Shown one piece after another: positions 1 through 6,899 of a stretch of 64,000 nucleotides of DNA (its first letter is position 1; the number at the start of each line of letters is the position of its first letter). The DNA comes from Glycomyces arizonensis DSM 44726 (GTDB taxonomy: Bacteria > Actinomycetota > Actinomycetes > Mycobacteriales > Micromonosporaceae): assembly GCF_000482705.1 (NCBI RefSeq), contig NZ_AXWO01000004.1, positions 248,001 through 312,000 of the forward strand. Direction: 5' to 3'. The notes under the pieces are model-generated. The model saw nothing but the letters and a program-made list of their open reading frames with translations. It did not search any database and was not told the DNA's origin. A program made the position numbers and the translations under genes.

Positions 1-236
1 GCGCGGGGCCGGTCGACGATGTCGAGCGGCTCGGTGGCCTCGGCGAGCGCGGCGAGGTCGGCGTCGACCTCGCCCCGACACAGCCGGTCGGCCAGGTCGC
101 CGGAGGCGGCGCACTGGGGGGCCTGGCGGTCGGCCCGGGTGTCGGCGGCCAGCGAGCAGACGACCCAGACGATGACCGCGAGAGCGGCCAGGCCCACCAG
201 TGAGGCGGCGGCGATGACGATGTAGGGCGTGCTCAC
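1..236 (-). CDS. Small membrane protein of the integrative element (3' end off window)
   Basis: Starts at GTG 236, which overlaps the TGA of the preceding gene (GTGA), so the two are translationally coupled. The visible 78 codons begin with one strong membrane segment at about residues 5-27 (rich in Ile, Val, Ala, with a Trp-Val-Val-Cys end), followed by a soluble part with two Cys residues and acidic/Leu-rich sequence. It runs off the left edge. No family is recognised. It belongs to the leftward operon that starts near 887, and its overlap with neighbours and good third-position GC are the main support that it is a gene. Confidence 0.6.
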   Translation of the reverse strand, partial: MSTPYIVIAAASLVGLAALAVIVWVVCSLAADTRADRQAPQCAASGDLADRLCRGEVDADLAALAEATEPLDIVDRPR

Positions 237-472
237 TGGGACCTCCAGTCCTCGCGCGGCCAGGCGGCCGTGCTGTCGTCGTGCAGCACGGCCGCCAGGC
301 GGCGCCTGGGCGCCCGGTGCGACCGGGGCGCGATCAGGCGGCCGTCCTGGTCGATCACGACCGGCTCGGGCTCAGGGGCGGGCGCATCGGTGAGGTGGTC
401 GGCGAGGACCCACGCGCCGATCCAGACGACGGCGAGCAGCGCCAGCGCGGCGACGATCACGGGGCCGGTCAC
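233..472 (-). CDS. Small single-pass membrane protein, unknown function
   Basis: Encodes 79 aa. A hydrophobic segment at residues 4-23 (start MTGPVIVAALALL) is followed by a Pro/Glu-rich linker and a basic stretch (about residues 50-60), so a membrane anchor with a cytoplasmic or surface tail is likely. Its ATG overlaps the TGA of the upstream gene by 4 nt and its own stop overlaps the next GTG, making a tight operon. I do not recognise a family. Such tiny membrane genes are common near replication or transfer genes of actinomycete elements, but no function can be assigned from sequence. Confidence 0.6.
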   Translation of the reverse strand: MTGPVIVAALALLAVVWIGAWVLADHLTDAPAPEPEPVVIDQDGRLIAPRSHRAPRRRLAAVLHDDSTAAWPREDWRSQ

Positions 473-729
473 AGCGCACCCCCCTCGTCCAGGTGGGACA
501 TGACCTCGTCGAACTGCGCGGCGGCCTCCACCTGGGCGTCGGAGTCGGCCACGGCCAGCGCGAGAGCGCGCAGCTGCTGCGCGGCCGGGATCAACTCGTC
601 GAGGACGGCGGCGATCTGCGCGGCCTGGGCGGCATCGTCGATCAGGTGGATACGGGAGTGCAGGACCCGGGAGCCGGACACGACGATCTGCGTCAGCTCG
701 ACCGGGGAGAGAATGCGATCGGTGGTCAT
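469..729 (-). CDS. Small helical protein, unknown function
   Basis: Encodes 86 aa, mainly predicted alpha helix, Ala/Leu-rich with regularly spaced acidic residues and no membrane segment. The ATG at 729 shares its A with the TGA of the upstream 52-aa gene (TGATG), and the stop overlaps the next start (ATGA), so it is the middle gene of a coupled operon. No HTH or catalytic motif is visible. Function unknown; it is part of the integrative element's leftward operon. Confidence 0.6.
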   Translation of the reverse strand: MTTDRILSPVELTQIVVSGSRVLHSRIHLIDDAAQAAQIAAVLDELIPAAQQLRALALAVADSDAQVEAAAQFDEVMSHLDEGGAL

Positions 730-887
730 CAGTTGTCGCCGTCCTTCCGCGCCTGCTGCGAGGCCCAGAAGCCCCGGGACTCGGTCATGCGGCGGTGCTG
801 CTCGGAGTCGTCCGACGCGGTGCGCGGGTCCGGCTGGCGGTCGTCGCGGTCCCGCTCACGGGCGGCGCTGTTACGCTTGCTGTTCAT
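729..887 (-). CDS. 52-aa hydrophilic peptide gene, unknown function
   Basis: A short frame starting at ATG 887 and ending in a TGA that shares a base with the next ATG. The product is strongly charged, with a run rich in Arg and Asp (residues 9-20) and a Trp-Ala-Ser near the C-terminus. It is too short for family assignment. Support comes from its exact coupling to the downstream gene and from being the first gene after a terminator hairpin at 989-1021. It may be the first gene of the leftward operon, with a promoter between 888 and 988, although no clear -10 box could be picked. Confidence 0.45.
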   Translation of the reverse strand: MNSKRNSAARERDRDDRQPDPRTASDDSEQHRRMTESRGFWASQQARKDGDN

Positions 888-988
888 GGGTTGCTCATCT
901 CGGGTGAGTGATTCCTAGGCCCGTCGTCCTGTGTCATCAGGCGGCGGGCCGCTTCCGTATGTGGTGTGTGTGGAGGGGCTTAGGGAGT

Positions 989-1021
989 GGGCCGCCCCCG
1001 ACCCCTCAGCGGGGGCGGCCC
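989..1021 (-). terminator. Hairpin between two leftward genes of the element
   Basis: A perfect 12-bp GC-only stem (989-1000 with 1010-1021) closes a 9-nt loop. It sits just downstream of the 77-aa gene and upstream of the 52-aa gene on the minus strand. There is no T-run, as is usual for actinomycete terminators. It probably separates the switch genes from the leftward operon. Confidence 0.6.
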
Positions 1022-1051
1022 GTGCCAGCCTGGGGACTGGCGGAGGAGGGT

Positions 1052-1285
1052 CTAAGCGGCGCGGGCGTGCTCGGTGCGCTTCGCGGTCCGGACGGCGGGG
1101 GCGACGATGAGGCCGAGGCGGCGGGCGATGTGCGGAGGGATCGGCGGGTACGCCTGGCCCCTGGGCGGGTCGTCGACGGCGCGGAGGCGCTTCGGCGGGG
1201 CGGGGTCGGGCGGGCCGCTGGGGGACGGCGGGGCGCCAGTCGGGCGCGGCCTCGGGCCGCTGTCGGGAGGAGTCTGGTTAGGCAT
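1052..1285 (-). CDS. 77-aa Pro-rich protein cotranscribed with the excisionase-like gene
   Basis: Starts at ATG 1285, overlapping the end of the excisionase-like gene by 8 nt. The N-terminal half is a Pro-rich linker; the C-terminal half contains PPIPPHIARRLG and a basic tail, and could fold as a short helix. I do not recognise the family. Coupling to the excisionase-like gene and the terminator just after it suggest the two genes are an early leftward transcript of the element. Confidence 0.5.
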   Translation of the reverse strand: MPNQTPPDSGPRPRPTGAPPSPSGPPDPAPPKRLRAVDDPPRGQAYPPIPPHIARRLGLIVAPAVRTAKRTEHARAA

Positions 1286-1487
1286 GGGTTCGCCTCGCCT
1301 TCGATCGCTGCTCGTCGAGCTCGTGAACCTCGTCGGTGGGGACGCAGATCCCCTTGCTGTCCGCGTCCGGGTAGTGGCGTTTCGTGAGCGTGCCGTCGTC
1401 GAACCAGCGGTAGACCTGGCGCTCGCTCACTCCGAGGAAGGCCATAACGTCCGGCACGAGGTAGTGGGGTATGCCCGCCAGGAACAC
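1278..1487 (-). CDS. Excisionase-like / MerR-type HTH DNA-binding protein
   Basis: About 69 aa if translated from GTG 1487; no strong ribosome site decides this, and the frame stays open upstream through the operators. The core LVPDVMAFLGVSERQVYRW matches the helix-turn-helix of excisionase/HTH_17 proteins, which bend DNA at attachment sites or act as small regulators. The following DGTLTKRHYPDADSKG resembles the wing. It is transcribed away from the repressor gene, with operator 1509-1526 directly upstream, so it is probably repressed by that protein. Either a recombination directionality factor or a Cro-like early regulator fits. Excisionases paired with serine integrases are diverse, so the assignment is tentative. 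Confidence 0.6.
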   Translation of the reverse strand: MFLAGIPHYLVPDVMAFLGVSERQVYRWFDDGTLTKRHYPDADSKGICVPTDEVHELDEQRSKARRTHA

Positions 1488-1508
1488 CTGACATGTGGGG
1501 AGCGGATG

Positions 1509-1782
1509 TGTCAACTTCACCTGACGATCGTAGGCACGTCGAGACCATGGTGTCAACTGAACCGGACACCTAATTTTCCGACCGTCACTCGCGAGGTGGA
1601 TAGGCGGGGGGTTGAATGTCAACTTGAACTGACATAACATGACGCGGTGAACGAAAATCTGAGCTCGCGACAAAAGCGACGACGTAAGCAGGGCGTGTCA
1701 ATCAGACTTGACGGTCGGGAGGCGCGCTGGCGGGCGCACTATCGGCGTCAATACCCTGGGCTTATGTCAAGTCAAGCTGACG
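1509..1782. promoter_or_regulatory. Five copies of an 18-bp operator, TGTCA-N8-TGAC(A/G)
   Basis: Sites lie at 1509-1526, 1551-1568, 1617-1634, 1696-1713 and 1765-1782. Each has TGTCA, eight bases, then TGACA, TGACG or GGACA. The most symmetric is the third (TGTCAACTTGAACTGACA). Three sites fill the gap between the divergent excisionase-like and repressor genes; two fall inside the beginning of the long repressor frame. Such reiterated dyads around a divergent switch are the signature of a phage-type repressor, here most simply the product of the gene at 1647-2231. Binding is inferred. Confidence 0.75.
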
Positions 1783-2231
1783 GCACCCCCGAGCAGATCG
1801 CGTTCGGGCGCTGGGTAGAGGAACACCTCGCCTATCTCAAAGAGGTCAAGGGCATCTCGATGCGTGCCGCGTGCAGGCGGGCCGACGTCAGCCACACGCA
1901 GGTGTACGCCTGGATGGGGCAGCCCGAGTCCACCGGGTACAACGACGCCTCGCCGGCGGCAGTCAAGAAGTTCTGCACGGCGTTCGGGTTCGACTACGCC
2001 GAGGCCGCTCGCATCCTCGGGTGGACCAAGTCTGAGAAGCCGGAGACGCACCGCGACCTCGACGGCTTCATCCGGCGCGCGAAGGCCATGGCCGCGCACC
2101 CGAAAACCAGCGAGGAGCGCCGCCGGGAACTCCAGGAGCGCATCGACGACGCCGAGGCCACCCAGCGCATGCAGCGCAGGGCCGAGGAGCTCCTCCGCGA
2201 GGCGCTCGGCGAGGACCAGCCCGAGCGGTGA
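1647..2231 (+). CDS. HTH transcriptional regulator, probable element repressor
   Basis: Up to 194 aa. The segment VKGISMRAACRRADVSHTQVYAWM is a helix-turn-helix of the Cro/CI or XRE kind, followed by a helical region with FCTAFGFDYAEAARILGW, a typical repressor follow-up, and a charged coiled-coil tail (about residues 140-190). Two starts are possible: GTG 1647, used here, or ATG 1764 (155 aa). The first 39 codons of the longer form have unusually low third-position GC and contain operator 4, and the ATG lies inside operator 5, so the shorter form is quite plausible. Neither start has a good ribosome site, so the mRNA may be leaderless. It is expected to bind the TGTCA-N8-TGAC dyads and autoregulate. 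Confidence 0.65.
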   Translation: MNENLSSRQKRRRKQGVSIRLDGREARWRAHYRRQYPGLMSSQADGTPEQIAFGRWVEEHLAYLKEVKGISMRAACRRADVSHTQVYAWMGQPESTGYNDASPAAVKKFCTAFGFDYAEAARILGWTKSEKPETHRDLDGFIRRAKAMAAHPKTSEERRRELQERIDDAEATQRMQRRAEELLREALGEDQPER

Positions 2232-2251
2232 GTGTCACCTATCCGACACTC
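2230..2251 (+). terminator. Small hairpin after the repressor gene
   Basis: GAGTGTC (2230-2236) pairs with GACACTC (2245-2251) around an 8-nt loop, beginning at the stop codon of the repressor gene. A weak terminator or mRNA-stabilising hairpin is the simplest reading; no U-tract follows. Confidence 0.35.
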
Positions 2252-2394
2252 CCCCGGCACGGGTGAGGTTGCGTCCGGACAGTTCATTGTGTTAACCGAT
2301 CGGATGATGTGACGTGTGACTCAGCGTGAGAGGATGGATCGATCCGGCAATGGTCCCCCAACCTTTCCCAGTACCACCCACAACAAGGACCGCC

Positions 2395-2829
2395 ATGGCA
2401 TCCCCAAGCGCCGCAAAAACAGTCACCATCACCGTCCCCCGCTCGGCACTCTGGCACCTCGCCATCGGCGCCGTCACCGCCGCCGTCACCGCAGGCGCGT
2501 TCGTCGCGATCACCCGACTCCCCGCCGTCTCCCCCTACCGGCTCGCTATCGGACTCGGCGGCGCCGTCGTCGCCAGCATCGCCGTCGCCTACTGGCTGTG
2601 GTGCACCCTCAAGCGCAACCGCACCGACGAAGCCGACGCGCACGAAGCGATCCAAGGAGAAATCGCCGACCTCATCGCCACCGTTGCAACGCTCCAAAGC
2701 GACGTCAAGGAACTCGCCGCCGTCATCGAGGCACTCGCCGCCGCCGTCGGAGTCCTCACGGACTGCTACCTCGAAGAAGGACGAGTCCAGGACGAGACAC
2801 CCGCGCCGCCCCCGCGCGAACTCCCCTGA
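2395..2829 (+). CDS. Two-TM membrane protein with C-terminal helical region
   Basis: 144 aa from ATG 2395, chosen because AAGGA sits 5 nt upstream; a longer frame from 2326 lacks a ribosome site. Residues about 18-40 and 50-70 are hydrophobic membrane segments; the remainder is a heptad-like helix (IADLIATVATLQSD, ELAAVIEALAAAVGVL), suggesting a coiled-coil outside or inside the membrane. No family is recognised. It lies between the repressor and the integrase, convergent with the integrase across a shared terminator. Superinfection exclusion or a lysogeny-expressed membrane function is possible, but this is only positional inference. Confidence 0.6.
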   Translation: MASPSAAKTVTITVPRSALWHLAIGAVTAAVTAGAFVAITRLPAVSPYRLAIGLGGAVVASIAVAYWLWCTLKRNRTDEADAHEAIQGEIADLIATVATLQSDVKELAAVIEALAAAVGVLTDCYLEEGRVQDETPAPPPRELP

Positions 2830-2837
2830 CACGACAA

Positions 2838-2868
2838 GAGGCGCGCACCCGAGGGGGGTGCGCGCCTC
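2838..2868. terminator. Bidirectional terminator between convergent element genes
   Basis: A perfect 13-bp stem (2838-2850 with 2856-2868) and 5-nt loop lie between the stop of the two-TM gene (+) and the stop of the integrase gene (-). It can serve both strands. Confidence 0.8.
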
Positions 2869-2876
2869 GCCTTGTC

Positions 2877-4403
2877 CTACTCCCCGCCGTCCCACCGCCG
2901 CCAGGCGTACTCAATCCGGCCCGGATCGAACGTGTGCCCGCGCCCCCTCCCAACCGAACGGAGCCGCAGGTGACCGAACAGCAGCTTCACCAGCTCCCGC
3001 CGGCCCGCGATCGGGATCTCCTCCCACGCCCGCAACACCAGGTCGTACCGCTCCCCAGTCCCAGGCGGATCGGCGAGCGAGAGCAGCAGCGGCGGTACCG
3101 CCGCGTTCTCCGCCGCCGCCTCCGCCGCCGCGATCTTCGGCTGACGGAGGGCCTTCAATGCCGTGTACTCCTCAAGGGACAACTCCTCGGTGAGCACCTT
3201 CTTCCACGCGAGCTCGATCTCCCCCCGCAGCTCCTCGGCACGCGCCCGCGCCCCCGCAGCAGCCTCATCGTCACCATCGAGCAGTACCGACACCAGATCC
3301 GGTTGCGCGAGCCGCTCCGCCACGAGACTGACCACATACTCATCCGCCCAGTCCTTCCTCATCGTGGCGCAGCCCTCACGCCCCGACCGGCGAGCGCCAC
3401 CCAGATTCCCCCGGCAGGTGTACCGAAGCGCCCCACTGATGGTCTTGATCTCGATGAACGCACCGCACGTCGCGCACGTCATGATCCGCGTCAGCAGATG
3501 CCGCGCCCGCCCCGGCCGCGAGGCCGTCCGCCGCGACGGGTCCGACAGGATCCGCTGCACCGCCCACCACTTGTCCTCCGGCACGATCGGATCCCACTCC
3601 GCAGGCAGCAACTCCGACGTGCCGGTCCTCGCGATCTTCCCGACGTGCGCCGGCCTGGTGGCGATCTGCCGGACCGCCACCGCCCGGTACGACCCGCCAT
3701 ACGGCAGGACCGGCACCCACTTAGGATCCGACCGGCCCAGTTTCGTCCGGGCCTCCAGGTCCCGCGCGATCCCGATCAGCGTGTCCCCACCGGCGAGCCG
3801 GTCGATCACCTCCCGCACCACCGGCGCCTCATCGGGGTGGGGGACCTGCCGCAAGAGGTCGCCGGTGTCCGGGTCGTACTCGCGCCGCCACCCGAACGGA
3901 TACTTCCCGTCCGGGCGGCCCTTCGCCCGGGTCGCCGCCTTGTCCCTGCGGACCCGCTCGCTGGTCTTGTTCGACTCGTCCGCCGAGTCCACGCCCTCAC
4001 CCGCCAGGGCCTTCCAGTGGCGCCGCTTGCGGACGTCGTAGGTCTCGCCGTGGCTGACGATGTGGATCAGCAGGCGGTGCTCCTCGGCGAGTTCGAGGAA
4101 CCGCGCCCACTCGGAGAGCTTGCGGGAACCGCGCGAGGTCTCCCACATGATCAGCACGTCGAGCCTGTCGGCGTCGATGTCGGCCAAGAGCCGCGCCCAG
4201 TGCTTGCGGGCCTTGCGGCCGTACTTCGAGGCGGACACGTCGTTGTCGGGGTAGACCTCGACGACGTTCCAGCCGTTGTCCTCGGCGGCCTGGCGGGACT
4301 CGGATTCTTGCGCCTCAACCGAGGCGCCCTCACGGATCTTGCCTCGGTTGGTGTCCTTCGATACGCGCGTGTAGATGCCGGCGCGCAGGGGGTGAATGTT
4401 CAT
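2877..4403 (-). CDS. Large serine recombinase (phage-type integrase)
   Basis: 508 aa from ATG 4403. An upstream in-frame ATG at 4463 lies in tadA sequence across the insertion joint and is not a credible start. The resolvase domain begins RAGIYTRVSKD with nucleophile Ser15 and continues to about residue 150, with the helix E-like DKAATRAKGRPDGKYPFGW. The recombinase domain follows (about 165-300), then a zinc ribbon with Cys310, Cys313, Cys330 and Cys345, and a coiled coil (about 395-450) typical of directionality-controlling integrases. The length and order fit the phiC31/Bxb1 class. It catalyses integration between attP and attB by a 2-bp staggered break with a phosphoserine intermediate. 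It lies beside the attachment joint, as expected for a chromosomally integrated element. Confidence 0.95.
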   Translation of the reverse strand: MNIHPLRAGIYTRVSKDTNRGKIREGASVEAQESESRQAAEDNGWNVVEVYPDNDVSASKYGRKARKHWARLLADIDADRLDVLIMWETSRGSRKLSEWARFLELAEEHRLLIHIVSHGETYDVRKRRHWKALAGEGVDSADESNKTSERVRRDKAATRAKGRPDGKYPFGWRREYDPDTGDLLRQVPHPDEAPVVREVIDRLAGGDTLIGIARDLEARTKLGRSDPKWVPVLPYGGSYRAVAVRQIATRPAHVGKIARTGTSELLPAEWDPIVPEDKWWAVQRILSDPSRRTASRPGRARHLLTRIMTCATCGAFIEIKTISGALRYTCRGNLGGARRSGREGCATMRKDWADEYVVSLVAERLAQPDLVSVLLDGDDEAAAGARARAEELRGEIELAWKKVLTEELSLEEYTALKALRQPKIAAAEAAAENAAVPPLLLSLADPPGTGERYDLVLRAWEEIPIAGRRELVKLLFGHLRLRSVGRGRGHTFDPGRIEYAWRRWDGGE

Positions 4404-4440
4404 CCCTGGAATATACCCCCTAGTAATCAGTAACTGGTGG
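4404..4440. other. Attachment-site joint (attL or attR) at the TadA P-loop
   Basis: To the left, the sequence is AT-richer element DNA with stop codons in the TadA frame (TAG at 4421, TAA at 4424). From 4436 the TadA frame reads GGTGTGKTT, the Walker A motif. The crossover must lie within a few bases of 4427-4440. The joint contains imperfect inverted sequence (AGTAA...TTACT type), as serine integrase sites do. The core cannot be defined without the opposite joint or the empty site. Confidence 0.75.
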
Positions 4441-5017
4441 CACCGGCACGGGGAAAACCACACTCCTATCGAGCCTGCTCTCGGCCGTGCCGCCGTCCGA
4501 GCGGATCGTCATCGTCGAGGACGCCGCCGAACTCGCACCGGACCACCCGCACCTGCTGACGCTCGAGGCGCGGCCCGCCAACATCGAAGGCGCCGGCGCG
4601 GTCGACCTCGCCTCGCTCGTCCGCCAGGCCCTGCGCATGCGGCCCGACCGCATCGTCATCGGCGAATGCCGCGGCGCCGAGGTGAGCGAACTGCTCGCCG
4701 CGCTCAACACCGGCCACGACGGCGGCGCCGGGACCCTCCACTGCAACGCCGCGGCCGACGCCCCGGCCCGCCTGGAGGCCCTCGCCCTGCCGCACGGCAT
4801 GCCCAGGGCCGGGCTCCACGCCCAACTCGTCGCCGCACTGCGCGTCATCATCCACTTGCGACGAAAAGGGTCGAGGCGCCAGGTCACCGAGATCGCTCTC
4901 ATCGACACCGGTGACACCGGCGCCCGCGGCCTCGGCGTCGCCACCGCCTGGACCCGCCACGGCCCCGGCCCGGCCGCCGGGATCCTCGAACGCCTCCTCA
5001 GGGAGCGTGACGCATGA
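4436..5017 (+). pseudogene. tadA: 3' half of a TadA/CpaF secretion ATPase gene, split by the element
   Basis: The frame begins in the Walker A motif (GGTGTGKTT) and continues with RIVIVEDAAEL (Asp box), MRPDRIVIGECRGAE (Walker B region) and TGHDGGAGTLHCNAA (His box), then the normal C-terminus. All family landmarks after the P-loop are intact, so the damage is only the insertion. The N-terminal half would lie on the far side of the element, outside the window. A fragment from GTG 4487 would lack the P-loop and cannot be an active ATPase. TadA powers assembly of Flp/Tad-type pili with TadB and TadC. Its stop overlaps the tadB start by 4 nt. Confidence 0.9.
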
Positions 5018-5667
5018 ACGGCATCAACCTGGATCACCGCCCGAAGACCACGACCGCGGCCGCCGCGGTGGCCGCGGCCCTCACCGCGGCCTGGCTCGCC
5101 TGCGGCCTCGGCCTCCTCGGCGCGCTCACCGCGTCCGCCGTCGCCGCCGCCTACACCGCCGCCGCGGCCGCCGCCTGGCACGCGGCGCGGAGCCGCAAGC
5201 GACGCCGCGAAGTGCACCGCGCCGCCGCCGACACGATCGCCTACCTGGCGGCCGACCTCGCCGCGGGCACCGACCCGGCCCGCGCGATAGCCGCGATCGA
5301 ACCCGACTGGCCGCGCGGCGCGGTCGCCACCACCAGGCGCCTCGCCACGGCCTGGGCGGTCGCCGCCGAACTCGGCGCCCCGGCGGCCGAACTGTGCAGC
5401 CGGCTCGCCGACCACCTCCGCGAGGACGAACGGGCCGCCTCCCGCGCCAGAGCCCAGACCGCCTCGATCCACGCCACCGCCGCCCTGCTCACCGCCCTCC
5501 CCGTCGCCGGAGTCGCACTGGGAGAGGCGCTCGGCGTCGGCGCGGTCGCCTTCCTCTTCGCCACGCTCCCGGGACTCGCCTGCCTGGCCGCGGCGATGGC
5601 CCTGCAAGCGGCGGGTCTGGCCTGGACGAGGGCACTGATCCGATTCGCCGCAGGGGAGGCCGCATGA
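5014..5667 (+). CDS. tadB: TadB-like inner membrane platform protein
   Basis: 217 aa. Two hydrophobic Ala-rich segments near the N-terminus (about 14-50), a cytoplasmic type II secretion F-like domain (about 60-140) and two hydrophobic segments near the C-terminus (about 150-205) match the short actinobacterial TadB proteins. With TadC it forms the membrane platform on which TadA acts. The start ATG overlaps the tadA stop and the stop overlaps tadC, so all three were one operon. Because the operon promoter is expected upstream of tadA, the inserted element probably separates this gene from it. Confidence 0.8.
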   Translation: MNGINLDHRPKTTTAAAAVAAALTAAWLACGLGLLGALTASAVAAAYTAAAAAAWHAARSRKRRREVHRAAADTIAYLAADLAAGTDPARAIAAIEPDWPRGAVATTRRLATAWAVAAELGAPAAELCSRLADHLREDERAASRARAQTASIHATAALLTALPVAGVALGEALGVGAVAFLFATLPGLACLAAAMALQAAGLAWTRALIRFAAGEAA

Positions 5668-6287
5668 GACGCACCGACCGCCGCAGGCTCGCCACCGAAG
5701 CCCTGAGCCCGCTCATCGGGATCGCGATCGCGCTGGCGATCGGCGGCCCGACCGGAGCCGTGATCGGCGTCGCGGCCTGGTGGATCGGCCGCAGGCTCCT
5801 GCGGACCGACCCGGACCGGGCCGAACGTCTGGCCGCGTCCCGGCTCGCGCCGCAGTGGCTCTGGTCGCTCGACCTGATCGCGGCCGGGATGCGGGCCGGA
5901 GCGCCGTTCCCGCAGGCCGCCTCCGCCGTCGCGAACGCCGAGCAGGGGGCGGTGGGCGAACGGCTCGCCCGGTTCGCCCAGGCCGTCCACCTCGGCGCCA
6001 CCGCCGCCGAGGCCGCACCCGAACTGGGACGGCTGCCCGGCGCCGACCGGCTCGCCAGGCAGCTCGACCGCTCATCCAGCAGCGGCGCCGCGATCGCGGG
6101 AGGACTCGAACAGCTGGCGGCCTCGCTGCGAGCCGAGCACCGCACCCAGACCGAGGAACGCGCCGGACGCGCGGCCGTGGCCCTCATCGGGCCGCTGTGC
6201 CTGTGCTTCCTTCCGGCATTCGTCATAGCGGGCATCGGACCGGTGGTGTTCGGCATCGTCGCCGACACCGTCACCGCCGGGCTGTGA
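5664..6287 (+). CDS. tadC: TadC-like type II secretion F domain protein
   Basis: 207 aa from ATG 5664, with a GGGGAGG ribosome site and a 4-nt overlap with tadB. Order: N-terminal hydrophobic segment (about 14-35), T2SSF cytoplasmic domain with AGMRAGAPFPQAASAVA, and a C-terminal hydrophobic segment (about 170-205). It is the second platform subunit of the Tad secretion machine. The stop codon is the first base triplet of a 14-bp tandem repeat. Confidence 0.8.
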   Translation: MRRTDRRRLATEALSPLIGIAIALAIGGPTGAVIGVAAWWIGRRLLRTDPDRAERLAASRLAPQWLWSLDLIAAGMRAGAPFPQAASAVANAEQGAVGERLARFAQAVHLGATAAEAAPELGRLPGADRLARQLDRSSSSGAAIAGGLEQLAASLRAEHRTQTEERAGRAAVALIGPLCLCFLPAFVIAGIGPVVFGIVADTVTAGL

Positions 6288-6354
6288 CCCCAAGACCATG
6301 ACCCCAAGACCATGACCCCAAGACCATGACCCCAAGACCATGACCCCAAAACCG
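6285..6354. repeat. 14-bp minisatellite, five tandem units
   Basis: Units of TGACCCCAAGACCA start at 6285, 6299, 6313 and 6327, all identical; a fifth at 6341 differs in two bases. The first unit begins with the tadC stop codon, so the repeat occupies the tadC-pilin spacer. Each unit carries ATGA, i.e. a potential start and stop. Confidence 0.95.
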
Positions 6355-6401
6355 TGACCACAGATCCGAACCGGAACACCGCAAACAGAAAGGCAACCGC
6401 C

Positions 6402-6899
6402 ATGACCGCGACCGACCCGAACCCGACCGCCGCGACGCGACTCGACCTGAGGCCGACCGGAGCCCGGCAGTGCCCGAGCACCTGCCGCCTCAAGGCCCAA
6501 TGCCGCCAGGGCGGCCCGGCGGGAAAGGACTGCCCCATGCGAAACCGGCCCACCCCGGCATCGCCCGAATCCGATACCGCACAGCGGCAGAGCACCGCGC
6601 CGCGGCAGAGCACTGCGCAACAGCAGGACACGGCCCGCCAGACGCAACCGCAACCGACCAGGCGCCGCCAGCGCCCGCGCGAGGACGAATGGAGCCCGGG
6701 GCGGATGAAGGGCGTGACGAAACCGAGCTGGGGCGGCAAGTTCGCCTCGAAGATGCGCGGCGAGAGCGGCATGTCGACCGCGGAATACGCCGTCGGGACG
6801 CTGGCCGCGGTCGCCTTCGCCGGGGTGCTGCTGAAGGTGCTCACCTCCGACACGGTCCAAGGCGCCCTGTCCGCCCTGATCGAACGCGCACTGTCATGA
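6402..6899 (+). CDS. DUF4244 protein, pilin-like subunit of the Tad cluster
   Basis: 165 aa from ATG 6402, preceded by AAAGG at a good distance; an upstream GTG at 6354 lies in the repeat tract and is less likely. The first 110 residues are a low-complexity Gln/Arg/Thr/Pro-rich tail. The C-terminus, GMSTAEYAVGTLAAVAFAGVL, is the class III (Flp-type) prepilin signature: Gly cleavage position, then Glu and Tyr (the E at +5 type), then a hydrophobic helix. DUF4244 proteins occupy this place in mycobacterial and streptomycete Tad loci. The long hydrophilic N-terminus before the cleavage motif is unusual. Confidence 0.8.
   Translation: MTATDPNPTAATRLDLRPTGARQCPSTCRLKAQCRQGGPAGKDCPMRNRPTPASPESDTAQRQSTAPRQSTAQQQDTARQTQPQPTRRRQRPREDEWSPGRMKGVTKPSWGGKFASKMRGESGMSTAEYAVGTLAAVAFAGVLLKVLTSDTVQGALSALIERALS

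Larger units (their letters stand above)
1..4435. mobile_element. Right end of an integrative element (prophage or ICE) inserted in tadA
   Basis: A large serine integrase ends 33 bp from the point where an interrupted TadA ATPase frame begins. Inward lie a repressor-like HTH gene, an excisionase-like HTH gene and a run of small overlapping unknown genes, which is the usual layout of an integrated temperate phage or actinomycete integrative element. The left end is outside the window, so neither size nor type (phage or conjugative) can be decided. No structural phage gene or Tra protein is visible here. The boundary is inferred from the TadA reading frame; the exact crossover dinucleotide cannot be fixed without the other end. 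Confidence 0.85.

Noticed and set aside
2316-4433. Long open frame (705 codons) opposite the integrase gene
   Set aside because: Arg/Pro-rich shadow of the integrase and two-TM genes; no motif and implausible composition.
4403-4463. Upstream ATG giving the integrase 20 more residues
   Set aside because: The extension crosses the attachment joint into tadA sequence and would change on excision; ATG 4403 begins the family's normal N-terminus.
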